Shown: positions 35,714 through 49,200 of the stretch, piece by piece
Layout: the number at the start of each line of letters is the position of its first letter
Position numbering within the stretch: the first letter of the stretch is position 1
Assembly (NCBI GenBank): GCA_025642065.1
Contig: JAODUP010000482.1
Span: 127,001-191,000 of the forward strand
Origin: Paralvinella palmiformis
Lineage: Eukaryota > Annelida > Polychaeta > Terebellida > Alvinellidae
Direction of reading: 5' to 3'
DNA length: 64,000 bases
The notes under the pieces: generated by a model
Seen by the model: the letters and a program-made list of their open reading frames with translations, nothing else
What the model was told of the DNA's origin: nothing
Databases searched by the model: none
Position numbers and translations under genes: made by a program

Positions 35714-38519
35714 AGTTAAGAGGTCTATATACCAGATATCGTAGTTTATCCTGTAGAGAGTTCGTCACTTGATTTATCTTCTCCAGACAAACACTACAAT
35801 CTTCAAAATCTGGATGATCCGGTGTGTAGTGATGTAATAATCCTGTCACAATAACACAACATAAACATAAACATTCTACACTCAGATAGCAACAAAATCA
35901 AGTCAAAATTCTGATGAAGACATACATTGTGCCAAATAAAAACTTACTTTTTTACATCGCTGAATTATGCTTTATTTAGTAATTTAATAATTTTGAAATC
36001 TTAAAGACTTATGGATGTGGCATCATCAACTTCTGATTAGATGTTGTTAATGTTGATGTTTTACGGCCTCTTTTGTGCACATGGTAGGCTAAATGGGCCG
36101 AGTGATCCCCACAAGTAATGTGGGGAAGTGAAAGATGAAACACCCTTCTGACATGGAGGTTTGAACTGGGGTTTGAACCCAGGGGCTGTAGATCTGTGGC
36201 TAACCGCGTTATAAGTTAGTCCATGGAGACCCCCTAACTTCTGATTACAATGTCATATGTTGAGGGCTAATATTGAATGAACAACTTAAATCATAATCAT
36301 TACAATAATTTCTATTTTACGGAAATAGATTTTTAAAACCTAATAATTATTCAAAATCTAAAAGCCTTCCACCTAAATACAAAACCTGGAAACAAACAAT
36401 TATTGTTTGTCAAAAAATTGCCATTTTTATATAACATGACTTATATACTAATAAAAACATGACTTTTCTTTTATTATTTATGTAATGCTTAGAACAGTAA
36501 CCAAACATTCCACAATAATAATCAAATATAGCTGATATCATAGATATAGGGAAATAATCTAAATTACTGGAGTCGCCATTATGGCTGCACCGGAAGGAAT
36601 ATTTGAAGGTGGGGAGGAGAAACACTGAAATGCTCTGATGTCACATTGGCGCTCTCTAGACTGACATAAATTATATAGTTTCTCTTGAGCATTAAATTCG
36701 GAGTCATTTTGAATCATCTTACTCTTGTAAGGTTCCTTCTGGCTCAAACTGATATGCCTCCCCGCCTTCAAATATTCCTTCCGGTGCAGCCATAATGGCG
36801 ACTCTCCAGTAATTTAGATTATTTCCCTATATCTATGATATCAGCTATATTTGATTATGTAATTTTAACAAGCTCACACTTGTTTACATGCTTTTGTACA
36901 GGCTTTACAGACTTCAGGTCAAACTGCGGTGTTCAAGTGACGTCAGCATTCAGGAGCTTTCTAACTTCAAAATAGCAGTGCCCACCGGCCATTAAGTCGA
37001 ATAATCAGCACTTTGAACTGGATTATTTAATATGTGAGTGATCATTTAAACAGTTTGACAGCTGAGTTACAAACAGAACAATTTTCAGTGCCTTTAAATA
37101 ACTACAGTCACCATTGTTAACCAGATACTGATGTACACTGTATTGAGGCTGAGAATACATAAAGGTAAGCTATGATAGAGCATAGGACTCATAGTCAAAG
37201 GGTCGCAGGTTTGACGCTCCAGAGCTGCAATGTTGTCATGTGGCTACTGGTTCACTCATCCATAAAAATGACAGAACGTGATGGATATGTGTTTGTGTAA
37301 TGCGTTGCGCTTACATTGGCAGCAAGCGTTGTATGCTCCTTTGGGAGTTGAGGTGTGTGCTGGATTAGAACAGGTCTCGGTTAGGGATAATAATACTGTA
37401 AAGCACCTTAGAACAGCTATCTAGCTGAACAGGGTGCTTTATAAATATCACATATTATATTATTATTATAAATAATCTGGAAATAACGTTTTCAATGATA
37501 TCATATCTTCCTCTCAGATGCCTCAATCTGGACCTTTCACTAAAGCATACACAACACCAGAGCTATCAATAGCTGTGTACTTCAGGACCCAGTTTAGCAC
37601 CAAAATTCTAACAAGTCTGCTGGATCAGATGTTTATCTCAACAATCATCGGGAATCAACGGTTAGAATTCCTTAGACTTTACTTGCCTCTAATCAGAGCT
37701 AGAAGAAGATGATGATGATTGATGTTTTGCAGCCATTTTGTCCACATGGTAGGCTAAATGGGCCAAGCGACCCCCCCCCAAAGGTAATGAATCGAAGGCA
37801 AAGATGAAACAACCTCTAGATATGACCAAGCTGAGATTCGAACATGGGTGGTAGTGATCTGTGGTCCAACATGCTACTGCTGGACCACACAGAGCTAGAA
37901 AGATGCTGCATGAGGAATGATCCACCAAAACTGACTTTTAATGTAACTGCGGCTAGTCACAGGAACATATTACCCAGAATAATTATATATAACGGGAGTA
38001 ATTCATAAACAATATTAATATAACAATAACAAGTTTTGTTAGTTCATCAGCCAGATGTCAGCACTTACTTTCTAAGATCAGCTGATAATGTAGTAGTCTC
38101 TGTGCTGGCTTCAGTAAGAATGTATTTAGTGGCAGGTAGCAGACTTTCTGTGACTCAAAATCTCTGTAGATCTGTTCAAATGGTTTATTCTGACGGATGG
38201 CCAACTCTAACTCAGTCAGTATATCATCCTGTTTCTTCATATATTCACAGTAGAGCTAGAAAAAGTAAGAAAACAATCACATATTACTATGTGTAGACTA
38301 TTTATTGTTAGATGATGATTTTTTGTTAAAAATTTATTTTGAATAAAAATTAATAAATGGTTTTGTAATGTGCATTATAGTATGTCTCCATTAATTTAAA
38401 CTAGTCTTGTTGTGTATTGTGATAAAATATCCTAGGTTTGTATATATAATATTGTATAGAGAGCAACCATCCATAAGTATTATTGGCATCACATGATATA
38501 TTAATTAATATGTATTTTA

Positions 38520-38564
<45 letters not shown>

Positions 38565-41500
38565 TATTAAAACATTTAGATGTAAACAATTTACTAAGTT
38601 AATATTATTGAAACATATGGATGTATGATGTAGTACTATGGTAAAAGGTCGCTATTAGGATTAGACAATAAATACACTAAAGCCATTTACAAAAAATAGC
38701 TAAATATTCATAAAAGTACATACATTATTTAGGTAAATGGGCTCAGGAGATGATTTTGGTTGTTAGCTGTCATGGAGACAATTTCTAGTGTATAATAATT
38801 ATGTTACATTCACATTTACTAACATTTTAAAACTTTAAAAATAATATTTAAATATTTTCAAGATGCCACCAACACAAAATAGGATCCAACATAAAAAGTT
38901 GCTGCTCAGCACCCAATGGGAGGGGGGGGGGAAATAATTATGTTGATACAGATAGATATTTATTTTAAACAATTTCCATACATTGGCTTATATATATATA
39001 AATATACATTAAAGTGAAAATACATAGTATATTACTGGAAATTGCTGGGACCAATGTAGCCTTGGCTGTCTTCCCATTGGTCCCTAAATAAATAAGAAAT
39101 AAAAAAATAAATAAGATTATTCATCATGCCGGGCACTGGACAATGTAGTGGAGTCGATGTCGGTGTGGGGACATTGGATTTGGATGGGACCACCAAGAGA
39201 TTGGATACTATATGGGAATGGTAAAAATACAATACATTTTGATGTGAACTAAGTTAGATAATTTGCCCACACAACAACCAACAGGTGGACCCATAGAAGA
39301 CGGAACAGAGAAGAGTCAGCCTTTACTTTGTGCTACCTAGTTTAATGATTACTCGTTATAAAGCTACATTGTCAGATACCAATGAAGGCAAGGGCGGCGT
39401 GTCACACTGTATCATCATACGCAAGTAAATATGCCAAATAACAGATATTAAGTTTGTTGACAGTCTTTGCAGTGAGTATTAGTGCACTTAACTATGTTAT
39501 GGTAGGCATTAATTAGATAATCTTTTATTTTTTTTTTTAAAACGGGGCCGTGTTTCTGTGTATGTTACATACTTTAAATATTTACTGTATATTTTAGGGA
39601 AACCATAAAGTGGCAGATCTTCAACAAATTTTGTCCGACATCTATCAACATGAAGTAAATCTGATTGTCTTGAGGGGCAGGTTTGTATTTCATGATTATA
39701 TTTAAATACCGAGTCAAATGATTTTGGCAATAATTTATGGGAAAAATCGTACATAAATATATTTACTTGATATTCATAGAGATCCTTAAGTTTGGGATGA
39801 TCTAAAAAGTGGATCTGTGTGGCTATTATATGTTTTTTTATTTATGGTTCGAATTGCTCTCTTTTTGAGTATTTCTGTTTTTCTGAATAGTGATGGCAAC
39901 GCCTTCCTCCATGCAAGTAATCCATAAGATATGTGCAGATGAATTATAGAATAATACAGAGTTTTCAAGCTACTACAGGGGAAAAAAGTGTTTTGTTTGA
40001 TTGATCGAATATAATGCCCGGGACATCTTGGAGTTGACATGTTCAATATGTTTTTTCCTCGATATAGATTCATCAATGTAAATACCAAGGAATTTTATGA
40101 ATTTTTCCTTGCAGTCGTTTCCTATTCTATTCAAATGTGTCCCATTGATTGACAGCGTATAATTGTTTAAGTTGCATTTTTTTCCGTTGGGGTTGGAATA
40201 TTATATACTTTATCTTGCCAGCATTTAAGGACAATTTGTTCGCAGAGAAGCAATTAAAAAGTTTATTTATACTAGTTTCAGCTTTCTTACATAATATATT
40301 TACATCAGAATCAGACAAATACATCGTTGTATCATCAGCGAAACATAATATCTTACAATCACAGGATTTTGCAATGTCATTTACATAAATTAAGAAAAGT
40401 AGAGAGCCTAGAATAGAACCTTGAGGAACGCCACGATGTAGTTTGCTTGAAGGTGATCTATTGCCATCGATGTCCACATATTGAGTTCTGTCTTTTAGAT
40501 AATTCTCAAACCACTTATTTACAGTTCCCCGTAATCCGTATGTATTCAATTTGCTGAGGAGAATATTACGACCAATGACGTCAAATGCCTGGGATAGGTC
40601 ACAAAAGACTGCTAAAGTCAGATGCCTGTTATCTTTATTATTAGCTGTTGCACAATGGTTAAGTAGATGGATAATAGGGTGAATAGTAGAGTGGGTAGGT
40701 CGAAAACCGTATTGATATTGAAAAGGAACATCGTTTATGGAAAGAAATTTTATTACCTTATTGTATACAAGTTTTTCAAGAAGTTTAGAAAATGCTGTAA
40801 GGAGACTAATAGGGCAGTAATTAATTAATAAAGTGGGATCAGACGCTTTGTACATCGGAACAACTTTGGCTATTTTCATTTGTAGCGGAACTATGCCGGT
40901 GTGTAGTGACTGGTTAATTATGTGTGTTAGTGGCCTACATATTTTATGTATAGTTTCCTTTAATAGTTTAGTAGAAATTTCATCATGCCCAGTGCTGGTT
41001 TTAGTCTTTAACTTACAAGTTGCATCCAACACACTGAATATATCGATTGGGTCCACGAACTTCGAAAGTGGGGGAGGCACATAATCTGTGAACTTATTAA
41101 GTGATGCAGGTACATTTTTACAGGTTTCTGGTCCAATGTTTGAAAAATATTGATTAAAACTATTGGCAATTATGGATTTGTCAGATATGGGAAGGTTATT
41201 TAATTGAAATTCATACGGAAAACTGGATTTATCATTTCTTTTGCCTATGGCTAATTTTAAAATGGACCAAGATTTTTTAATGTTGTGTTTGTTTACTTCA
41301 AGCATAGTGCTATAGTATTTTGTTTTCATTAATCGTTTAAGTTTATTGAATGCATTGTTATACATCTTGTACTGATTTATGTTATATACCGTCGTTTATT
41401 TATTTTATTTGTAAGAAGTTTAGCTTTAATTCTAGATGAGGTTAATTAGGCCAGAAGTCATCCATGGCTCTTGCCTTATGTATTTTTTGTTAATTTTAGC

Positions 41501-44068
41501 GGTGCGCAGTGGAAAGGATTTTTCGAATGCTATCGTATATAATTGGACAGCAGTAAATTTATAAATGACCTTTTTATATTCTGCCTTAAACAAACAAAAA
41601 CAAATTGATCATCACTGAATTAATGAAGCCAACGCTGTCAAATATTTAGCTGGGCTGATATGGTTCTATCTATACCATATCTTCTAAATGGTAAAAATTA
41701 TAAGCTTATGTCACATTCTGGTATTGTATATTCTAAATTTAATATTCGCAATTTGCATTATCTCAGAATGAAAAGACACGAGAAAAAGAATTTGATCATT
41801 TTTACAAAACTGTCAAAGTTAATCAAGTTATGATGATTATTTCATTGCTACAAATTATTATCATGTATAAGATTCAAATTTTAGTTATCTTTAATAATTC
41901 AAACTAGGACTGTGATGGATGACTTCCTTCCACTTTGTTTTCAGTAAAATGTCAATTTGTTCACGATGTTAAATATGATAACATCTTTAATAAACATAAA
42001 CCAAACATTAAATCAAGTATTATCTGTAATATAATGTCCAAAGACGTGGGGGTCAGTTCCATTTGGTCAATTCCAATTCCACCTCAAATTTATCAATTCC
42101 AAATAGAGCAATTCCAATTCAATTCTATATTTTTTACTCAGTGATATATACGATAATATATACCACATACATACATAAAATCAACAATGTGTACCTACTC
42201 CGAGTACCTACTTGGAATACCTACTCCGAGTAGTTTATATTCCAAGTAGGATTGTCATTAAAGAAATATTTATGAATTAAAAAATTAAGTGTTAAATGAA
42301 TTTGAGGATTAAAATTTGTTTTGTAACAAACTTCAATTCTAATTGCATTTTTTTTAAATAAGCTATTCCAAAATTGGAATTGCCCATCAATTCCAATTCC
42401 GGAATTGAATTGACCTAATGTCTGGTAATGTCCATTAATATAGTTCAGTCCTTTACCTGTAACACCCTCAAGTTGTTTAGTATCACATCTCCTATACGTC
42501 TGTATTCACCATTCAGGTGAGCATTTGACTTGCCCTCCCACATAGCGAGTCTCTGTTCGACCTCCTTCAGAAAGCTGACGTGGTACTCGTAGAGTGGGTC
42601 TACGGACAGGAAGAGCAACTCCATCAAGTGTTCTGGCATAACATCTTCCTGGCTGACAGCCTGACGAAACCACTGAAAATATACGACATCACCATTGATG
42701 ACGACACGATGACAAAAAAATTCATAAATTTTTATATGACAAACATTATATAAGGGACATCATCAATCATGACAATTTGATGACATAAAAATATGGAAAA
42801 GAAACACAGAAAATACACAACAGCTATGATATAGTAACTAAAACAATACTGATTTAATAGACTTTTTATGTAAGCTAATAGTGATTGACTTTGTTTTTCC
42901 ATTCTCGTGATTATCATATTTCTTGTAATATATTTTCATTGCCAATGCAAGCAATGTTAAGCAGCAGGGACTTTTCAACGCAATATACTCATCATCAGGT
43001 GTAAAAAAATACGTCTTTTACCTCGGTCAGCTTATTTAAATAATTTAATCAATAAAAATAATATATATACCATTAAGCCGAGGACGGTTTTAGGCCTAAA
43101 ATATCATGATTTATGGTATTACCGCCCAATAAGTCTGAACTTTTCTCTTGTAGTATTTTCAGGTGACGTTTTGAACACAGAAAATATTTTTGTTTTCATA
43201 ATTCGTTATTCATACCAATGTGTTTTGTATACTGTTAACAGATCAAGGCAAATTATAACCCTGTCATTTACACAAACTGTTAGCGCATAGGTAGGACCTC
43301 AAACTTAAATTAACGGCATGATTAAACATTCAATAAACCGTATATGAAGTAAATGACTTAGTTAAACATACTTCAATTACTACTGAGCCTTTGATGGTAA
43401 GTTTTCATCACTTACACAACAATAACCAAGACAATCTTAATTACCGGTATATGAGGTCAGTTAGTAACTATAACTCTCTATTGAAAATAAATTAATTAAT
43501 CAGTAATTATCCCGTTATTGGTATAAATATGCCCATACAAAATATGTATATGGGGGCACCTTATGTCTCTATGGCCAAACGAATGAGATACGACGCTCTT
43601 GGGTATGGGATGTCTTGGGTACGAGTTGTCATTTTACCGGCACTGTCTTCGTGAAATGTGCTACTGAGTCACACAACATTTATCATAATTACAAAAATCA
43701 GATAATTCTACATATAACTATTGATTTTCATTACAAAGCCATGTATCAACTTGTTTCACTTCTATTTTCACTCCATGACTGCATGAGTTTAAATAAAAAT
43801 GATGACTGATGTCCATTTGCATCTAGTCTAGATCTAGACTAGATCTGTAACTCACTGTATCCTTATCGGGCACTTCTTAGGTGTGTAAACCTTTACAGCC
43901 CTCCTTAACTATAGTTCTTATTCTTCCTTCTAAGATCTAGGGTATTTTGGTAATTATACCAGTTTTTTGTATCTAGTCACTAGAGTAAACAGCTGCTAAG
44001 ACACTGAACATTTTTCTCCCGATGACTGGATTTCTTGAAAAGTGTCGGCTTAATGTCCGGGACCTACG

Positions 44069-44106
<38 letters not shown>

Positions 44107-45011
44107 TAGCACACCTTTATATGCTCTTTAATAATCAACCTTAGATATAACTTTATATGTAATATTTTATCTAAACTTGATCCTCCTATATAAAAACAAT
44201 GTATTCTTTTTAGACCCACAGAACATATTCAAATATTAGATGGATCAGGTTAAACGATTTGAGAAAATTCTTGCTGACTATGATAATTATACAAAATGAG
44301 TTTCTAACATAATAACAAAGTTCTTGCGTACTTACAAAAAAATGCCAAATATCTTATCTTGTACTAAATAAGAAACTACGACAACATCAGAACTGAAGAC
44401 ACAATATTGAAAAAACAATCTATTATAATAAAGTTCTACCGATCCTGATCATATCCAGATCCTTGTCAGCCCTGCCTTTAAGCCAGTAAAAGAGATATTG
44501 CATGAAGAAACTTCGTCAAAGACAACAAAAACATAATCATATCTCCATTACAATATTTGTCACAAAAAGAGGACTTAAGTGGACGATGTCCACCCCCCAG
44601 TGGTTAAAAATCCAAACAAGTGACATGAATGGGAGAATAGACAAACACCCGATAAACTAATGTTTTATTGCAGGAGCTTAATTTCGAAGTATAAAGGTCA
44701 CTTGAATACAATTACACAATCAATTGTAAGGAAATAAGCCAATAAAAATACAAACAATCTACATTTTTCCCCCAAAATAGGAGATTTGTCTAAAAAAGGA
44801 GGAAATAAAATAGATCTTAGTAAAATATTCTATGAAATACAAAACAGGAACAATTCTATGATCATAAATAAGTATCTGTAGATGTAACTATTGTAAGGTA
44901 GCTCTACTCACCACAGTGATTAATTCTAGGTCTTTCTTGTATGTCCTTTCAGTCATCAGCAGTTCCTTAGCAATGTAATATGCCTTGTCAGCAGGTGACC
45001 TCTGGTGAGAG

Positions 45012-45055
<44 letters not shown>

Positions 45056-45085
45056 TCACTGGTAATAAGTGAATCAATAAATCCA

Positions 45086-45121
<36 letters not shown>

Positions 45122-46213
45122 TATACACACACACTTATTGGTTTGACTAATTGCTGTTTCATGACAATCTGATCTTTGATGACTGTAGCAATAAGAAAAT
45201 ACCTCGTATTTAAATTGCCGATTTGAAAAAAGATGCAGCGATAAAGTGCCCCCACCTGACACTACTAACACACATACTCAGTTACTTTACTTGAGATATA
45301 GCAACTTCATTGCTGAATGACAAATGAGAGTTTTCTAATGATGATAACTAACTCACTGTGAAGCCAATCAGACATCATCGACTTACACAAAAACTGACCA
45401 ATCAGGTATCACCGGGTTTAATACAGACCGAGTACCTACCTTTCTCTTGGTATCTTCTTCGGACTCCTCGGTCCCTCGTGATGATGGTACACTCATGCTG
45501 CTGGTCAAGGTTACAGAGGCCGCCGATGTCGTAGAACGCGAGACGTACGTGTCTTCGTGTTTCTGTGCCACCCAGGCCTTCTGGCGTCCCTCACGCGGCG
45601 ACCTGGCCGCGTCTTCCTCGTATATCGGCGGCGGCGGTGGGGGGAGCAGCTCGTCCACCTGAGTGATGGGATACGGGAAGTGGGTCACCTGATCGGCGCG
45701 GCGAGGGGCGGAGTCTGGCTGTTTGAGGGCGGAGTCCATGTGGCGCGGCAGTGAGTCGGGCGAGGTGGCACTTTGGCTTCGATGAAGGCTGGATGACAAC
45801 CTGGCAACGAAGAAAAGTGACAGAAGATTACACACAGATGACAAACAAACGAAATGGGAAATGAAACAATGGATAAAAGAACAAAGAAAAGCTAACAAAG
45901 TCATCTTCAAAGATAATACATTCATTCAAAACTAAGTATCATAGGGGGGGGGGTCACTACATATTAGTTATTTCTACCAAACAATAATTATCTAACATAT
46001 TTATTTACATGCCAATATTATTAACCGCACACTCAGATATACTGTATTTTTATCATTAATTCTCTATACTGCTAATAATTACAACATGAAATAAAACCAT
46101 TATAAAAATAAAAGCCAAAGGTACTTGCTCATCAGGAAACAACCGTTTGTTCATTTTAATAATAATAATAACACACGCACACAAACATATGTATGTATAT
46201 CATGCTCACATAC

Positions 46214-46263
<50 letters not shown>

Positions 46264-49200
46264 CACACAATATGAAGATAAGATTTTTGTATACTATATA
46301 AAAACATTGATAATGTGATCATGCCACATTACTTTTGTTAGAGTTGGGCCAGTTTCTGAAGCCATGCACCAGAATGATTAAATCTGATTTTTTCTAATTG
46401 TTTAGTTTGGATGCTGGCCGTAATGGGGACATGTGGGTGCGACACTCAGGAAAACATCCTCCAAACACGGGCATGGGTTGGATTCGAACCGAGAACTTGG
46501 AGGTCTTCAGGGGACTGTTCTAACCAATGCTCCATCGTGGTGAACATTTATCCTACTGGATGCCGACGTGTTTATATTATCAAGAATTATCAGCAGAGAA
46601 CAGAACATTTATGGCACATGGTAGATTGCTGCGGGTACAAGTCCGAGGTAGAGGATAAAATCTAGTATAGATAATGCCACAACACGGATGAGTCGATAAT
46701 ATTTCCAATCTTATCACAGATCCATCATGCGAAAAAATTTCCAGCAAGCTCTACATGCACTAAGGAAGCATCTCTGACATCCAAACCAGAACAATAAAAA
46801 GCATAACATGTTACGGTCTTAAGACGTATAATTACTGACCTTCCTTAACGTTTATAAATAATTTCTAGAAAGCACAAATATATTTGCTCATTTCCTACAG
46901 TTTTATTACGAAGCCAGCGGAGAACTGTTACCGAACACTTACACGTAGTAATTGTGTCTCATAAATCTTTTGATAACGATGTCAGACGAGGCAAGAGAGA
47001 GGGAAGAATATATTTAAATAAACAAACAACATCACTAATCACTCTACATCTCCATGTTAGAACATTATTCTGACTGTTGAAGTCTCCAACAAGTGATACA
47101 ACGAAGATTCCTCATCTTCACAGATCACATGCAGAATCTACATAGCTCTGTTTTAATCAAACTGAGAGTTACGTCACAAAACATGTGTAGATTATTACGA
47201 GAACGGTTCTTTTATTTAAAAATGAAGCACTGGTAAATACAATATTAAAAAAATATTGAATAAAAACATGCCTATCCATTTAAATCTATATATCTACTCG
47301 ATCCATTTAATAAATATATGCAAGCCATTGTCATGTTTCATAGAGTGTTGGTTAGTTCAGATCTATCACACTCTAAAACTTGACCAACATTATTCGAACG
47401 TCATTCCATTAATCTCAAATCAGCCTAAACTCGTCATGGCAACATAACATTTGTTAAATAACCCTCCCATTAATTCCTACACCATTCACATCGCACCACC
47501 ATTGACCATTTTCAAGTCGAGCTATAAACACAGACCTGTCATAATCGCTGCCAGGTTGTCCTTCCTGTACGCGGTCGGGGATGTTCTCCATTTCGGGCGA
47601 ACGCGCCAAATGCCGATCGTCCATCATTTCCCGTTCGGTGATCGGGAACTGTGGCGCCGAGAACTTCCTGTCTTGTTGCGTCAGCATAAACTGTGCCGGA
47701 TCAAGACGTTTCAGCCGCGGTGTCAGCTCATCGTAGGCTGGTGCTAACGGAGCCTGTATGGCCTCGTTGTAAGACGGAACTGTACAAGAATAAATAATAA
47801 TAAAATGAATATTTGATAAACGGAATATATCTTAGTCAATAATTGTTACTACTGGCTATAAAAGGCTTTCTAATGGATGTAAAAAATATATATTTTTGAA
47901 CATATTATATATACAACCTTTTCTCCACTTTTGACATTTAATAATTCATTTGTAAAGATATTGAATATTGAATCATGTAGTTCATGTAACAGCTAATTCA
48001 ATTCATCCCACGTTACTCATTCTAAAATAATCCCTTCATATGCATACTATGTTGATGACTGATGTTTTACGGCCACTTTTGTGCACACGGTAGGCTAAAT
48101 GGGCCAAGCGACTTCCAGAGGTAATGAAGTGAAGTCAAAGATGAAACAACCTTCAGATATGCCCACAACGAGATTCGAACACAGGTGGTAGTGATCTGTG
48201 GTCCAACATGCTACCGCTAGACCATGGTATGATGACAGTCCTTTTGCTTTTCAGTTATTAAGACATCACACATCTCCCAAAGGTTCAGCTAAAAGCATGG
48301 GATGAACACTAGTGGGTTTTGGGCAATTATTGGACTTGAAGAAAGATAGATATCAGTTCACATAGGAAAACAATCATACTTACGTGTCCGGTGTATACGA
48401 TGCTTAGGGAATACAAAAATATTGCAACAGATCTGTTGATTATTAGTAATAATATCCAGTAGATTACTCCCTAACAAACAAAAAACACCAAACTTCCCTC
48501 ACATATACGCCAACACAGAAATAAACACAAACATGAAATCTGTAGGTATATTTATTGAACATCATCCATAAATAAGTTGGGACACAGGCATGTATGTACA
48601 GAATAGGTATAGAAAGAAATTAAGACAACAGTGTCATATAAATATAGATCATACACACACGCACGCAGGCATGCACGCACACACTCACAGAAAGTCAATA
48701 AATGCATTACATAAGTTTGTTCACTGACTACAATAATAGAAAGTTCAAAATGACCACAAGATTATTAACGAGACAAAACTGTGACAGTAAAAGTTCATTA
48801 AGTAGATAATTGATAATAAATAAATAACGTCTGGCCAATATAGACACGAGAGAACAAGAGTAAATGAATATTACTAATATACAGCAAGGATTAAATACAA
48901 GCAAATAAGATCAACACTTCAGTCATGTCACATAATGAATGGCAGCCAATAAGATGACTTTCATACGTCACATGACTGGATCTGACCAATAAGGTGGCCG
49001 AATGTTCTCAATAAGGGATTATGACAGTTCATCAAGACTGGACAAAAGTAGCTGAGTCGGGAACATCATGAAATAAATGAACACACATGCACACGTGCAA
49101 GAGATCTAAACTGGCAATGCAACGCTATGATATGCTTTGAACATTTGCTAACGGGTTCTAGATATACGAATCCAGCTCAACTGTAGCACGACCACAACAA

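Noticed and set aside
14620..48228. tRNA-like heads with A and B boxes considered as tRNA genes
   Set aside because: They lack a full cloverleaf, are followed by SINE bodies and repeat many times; they are SINE promoters.
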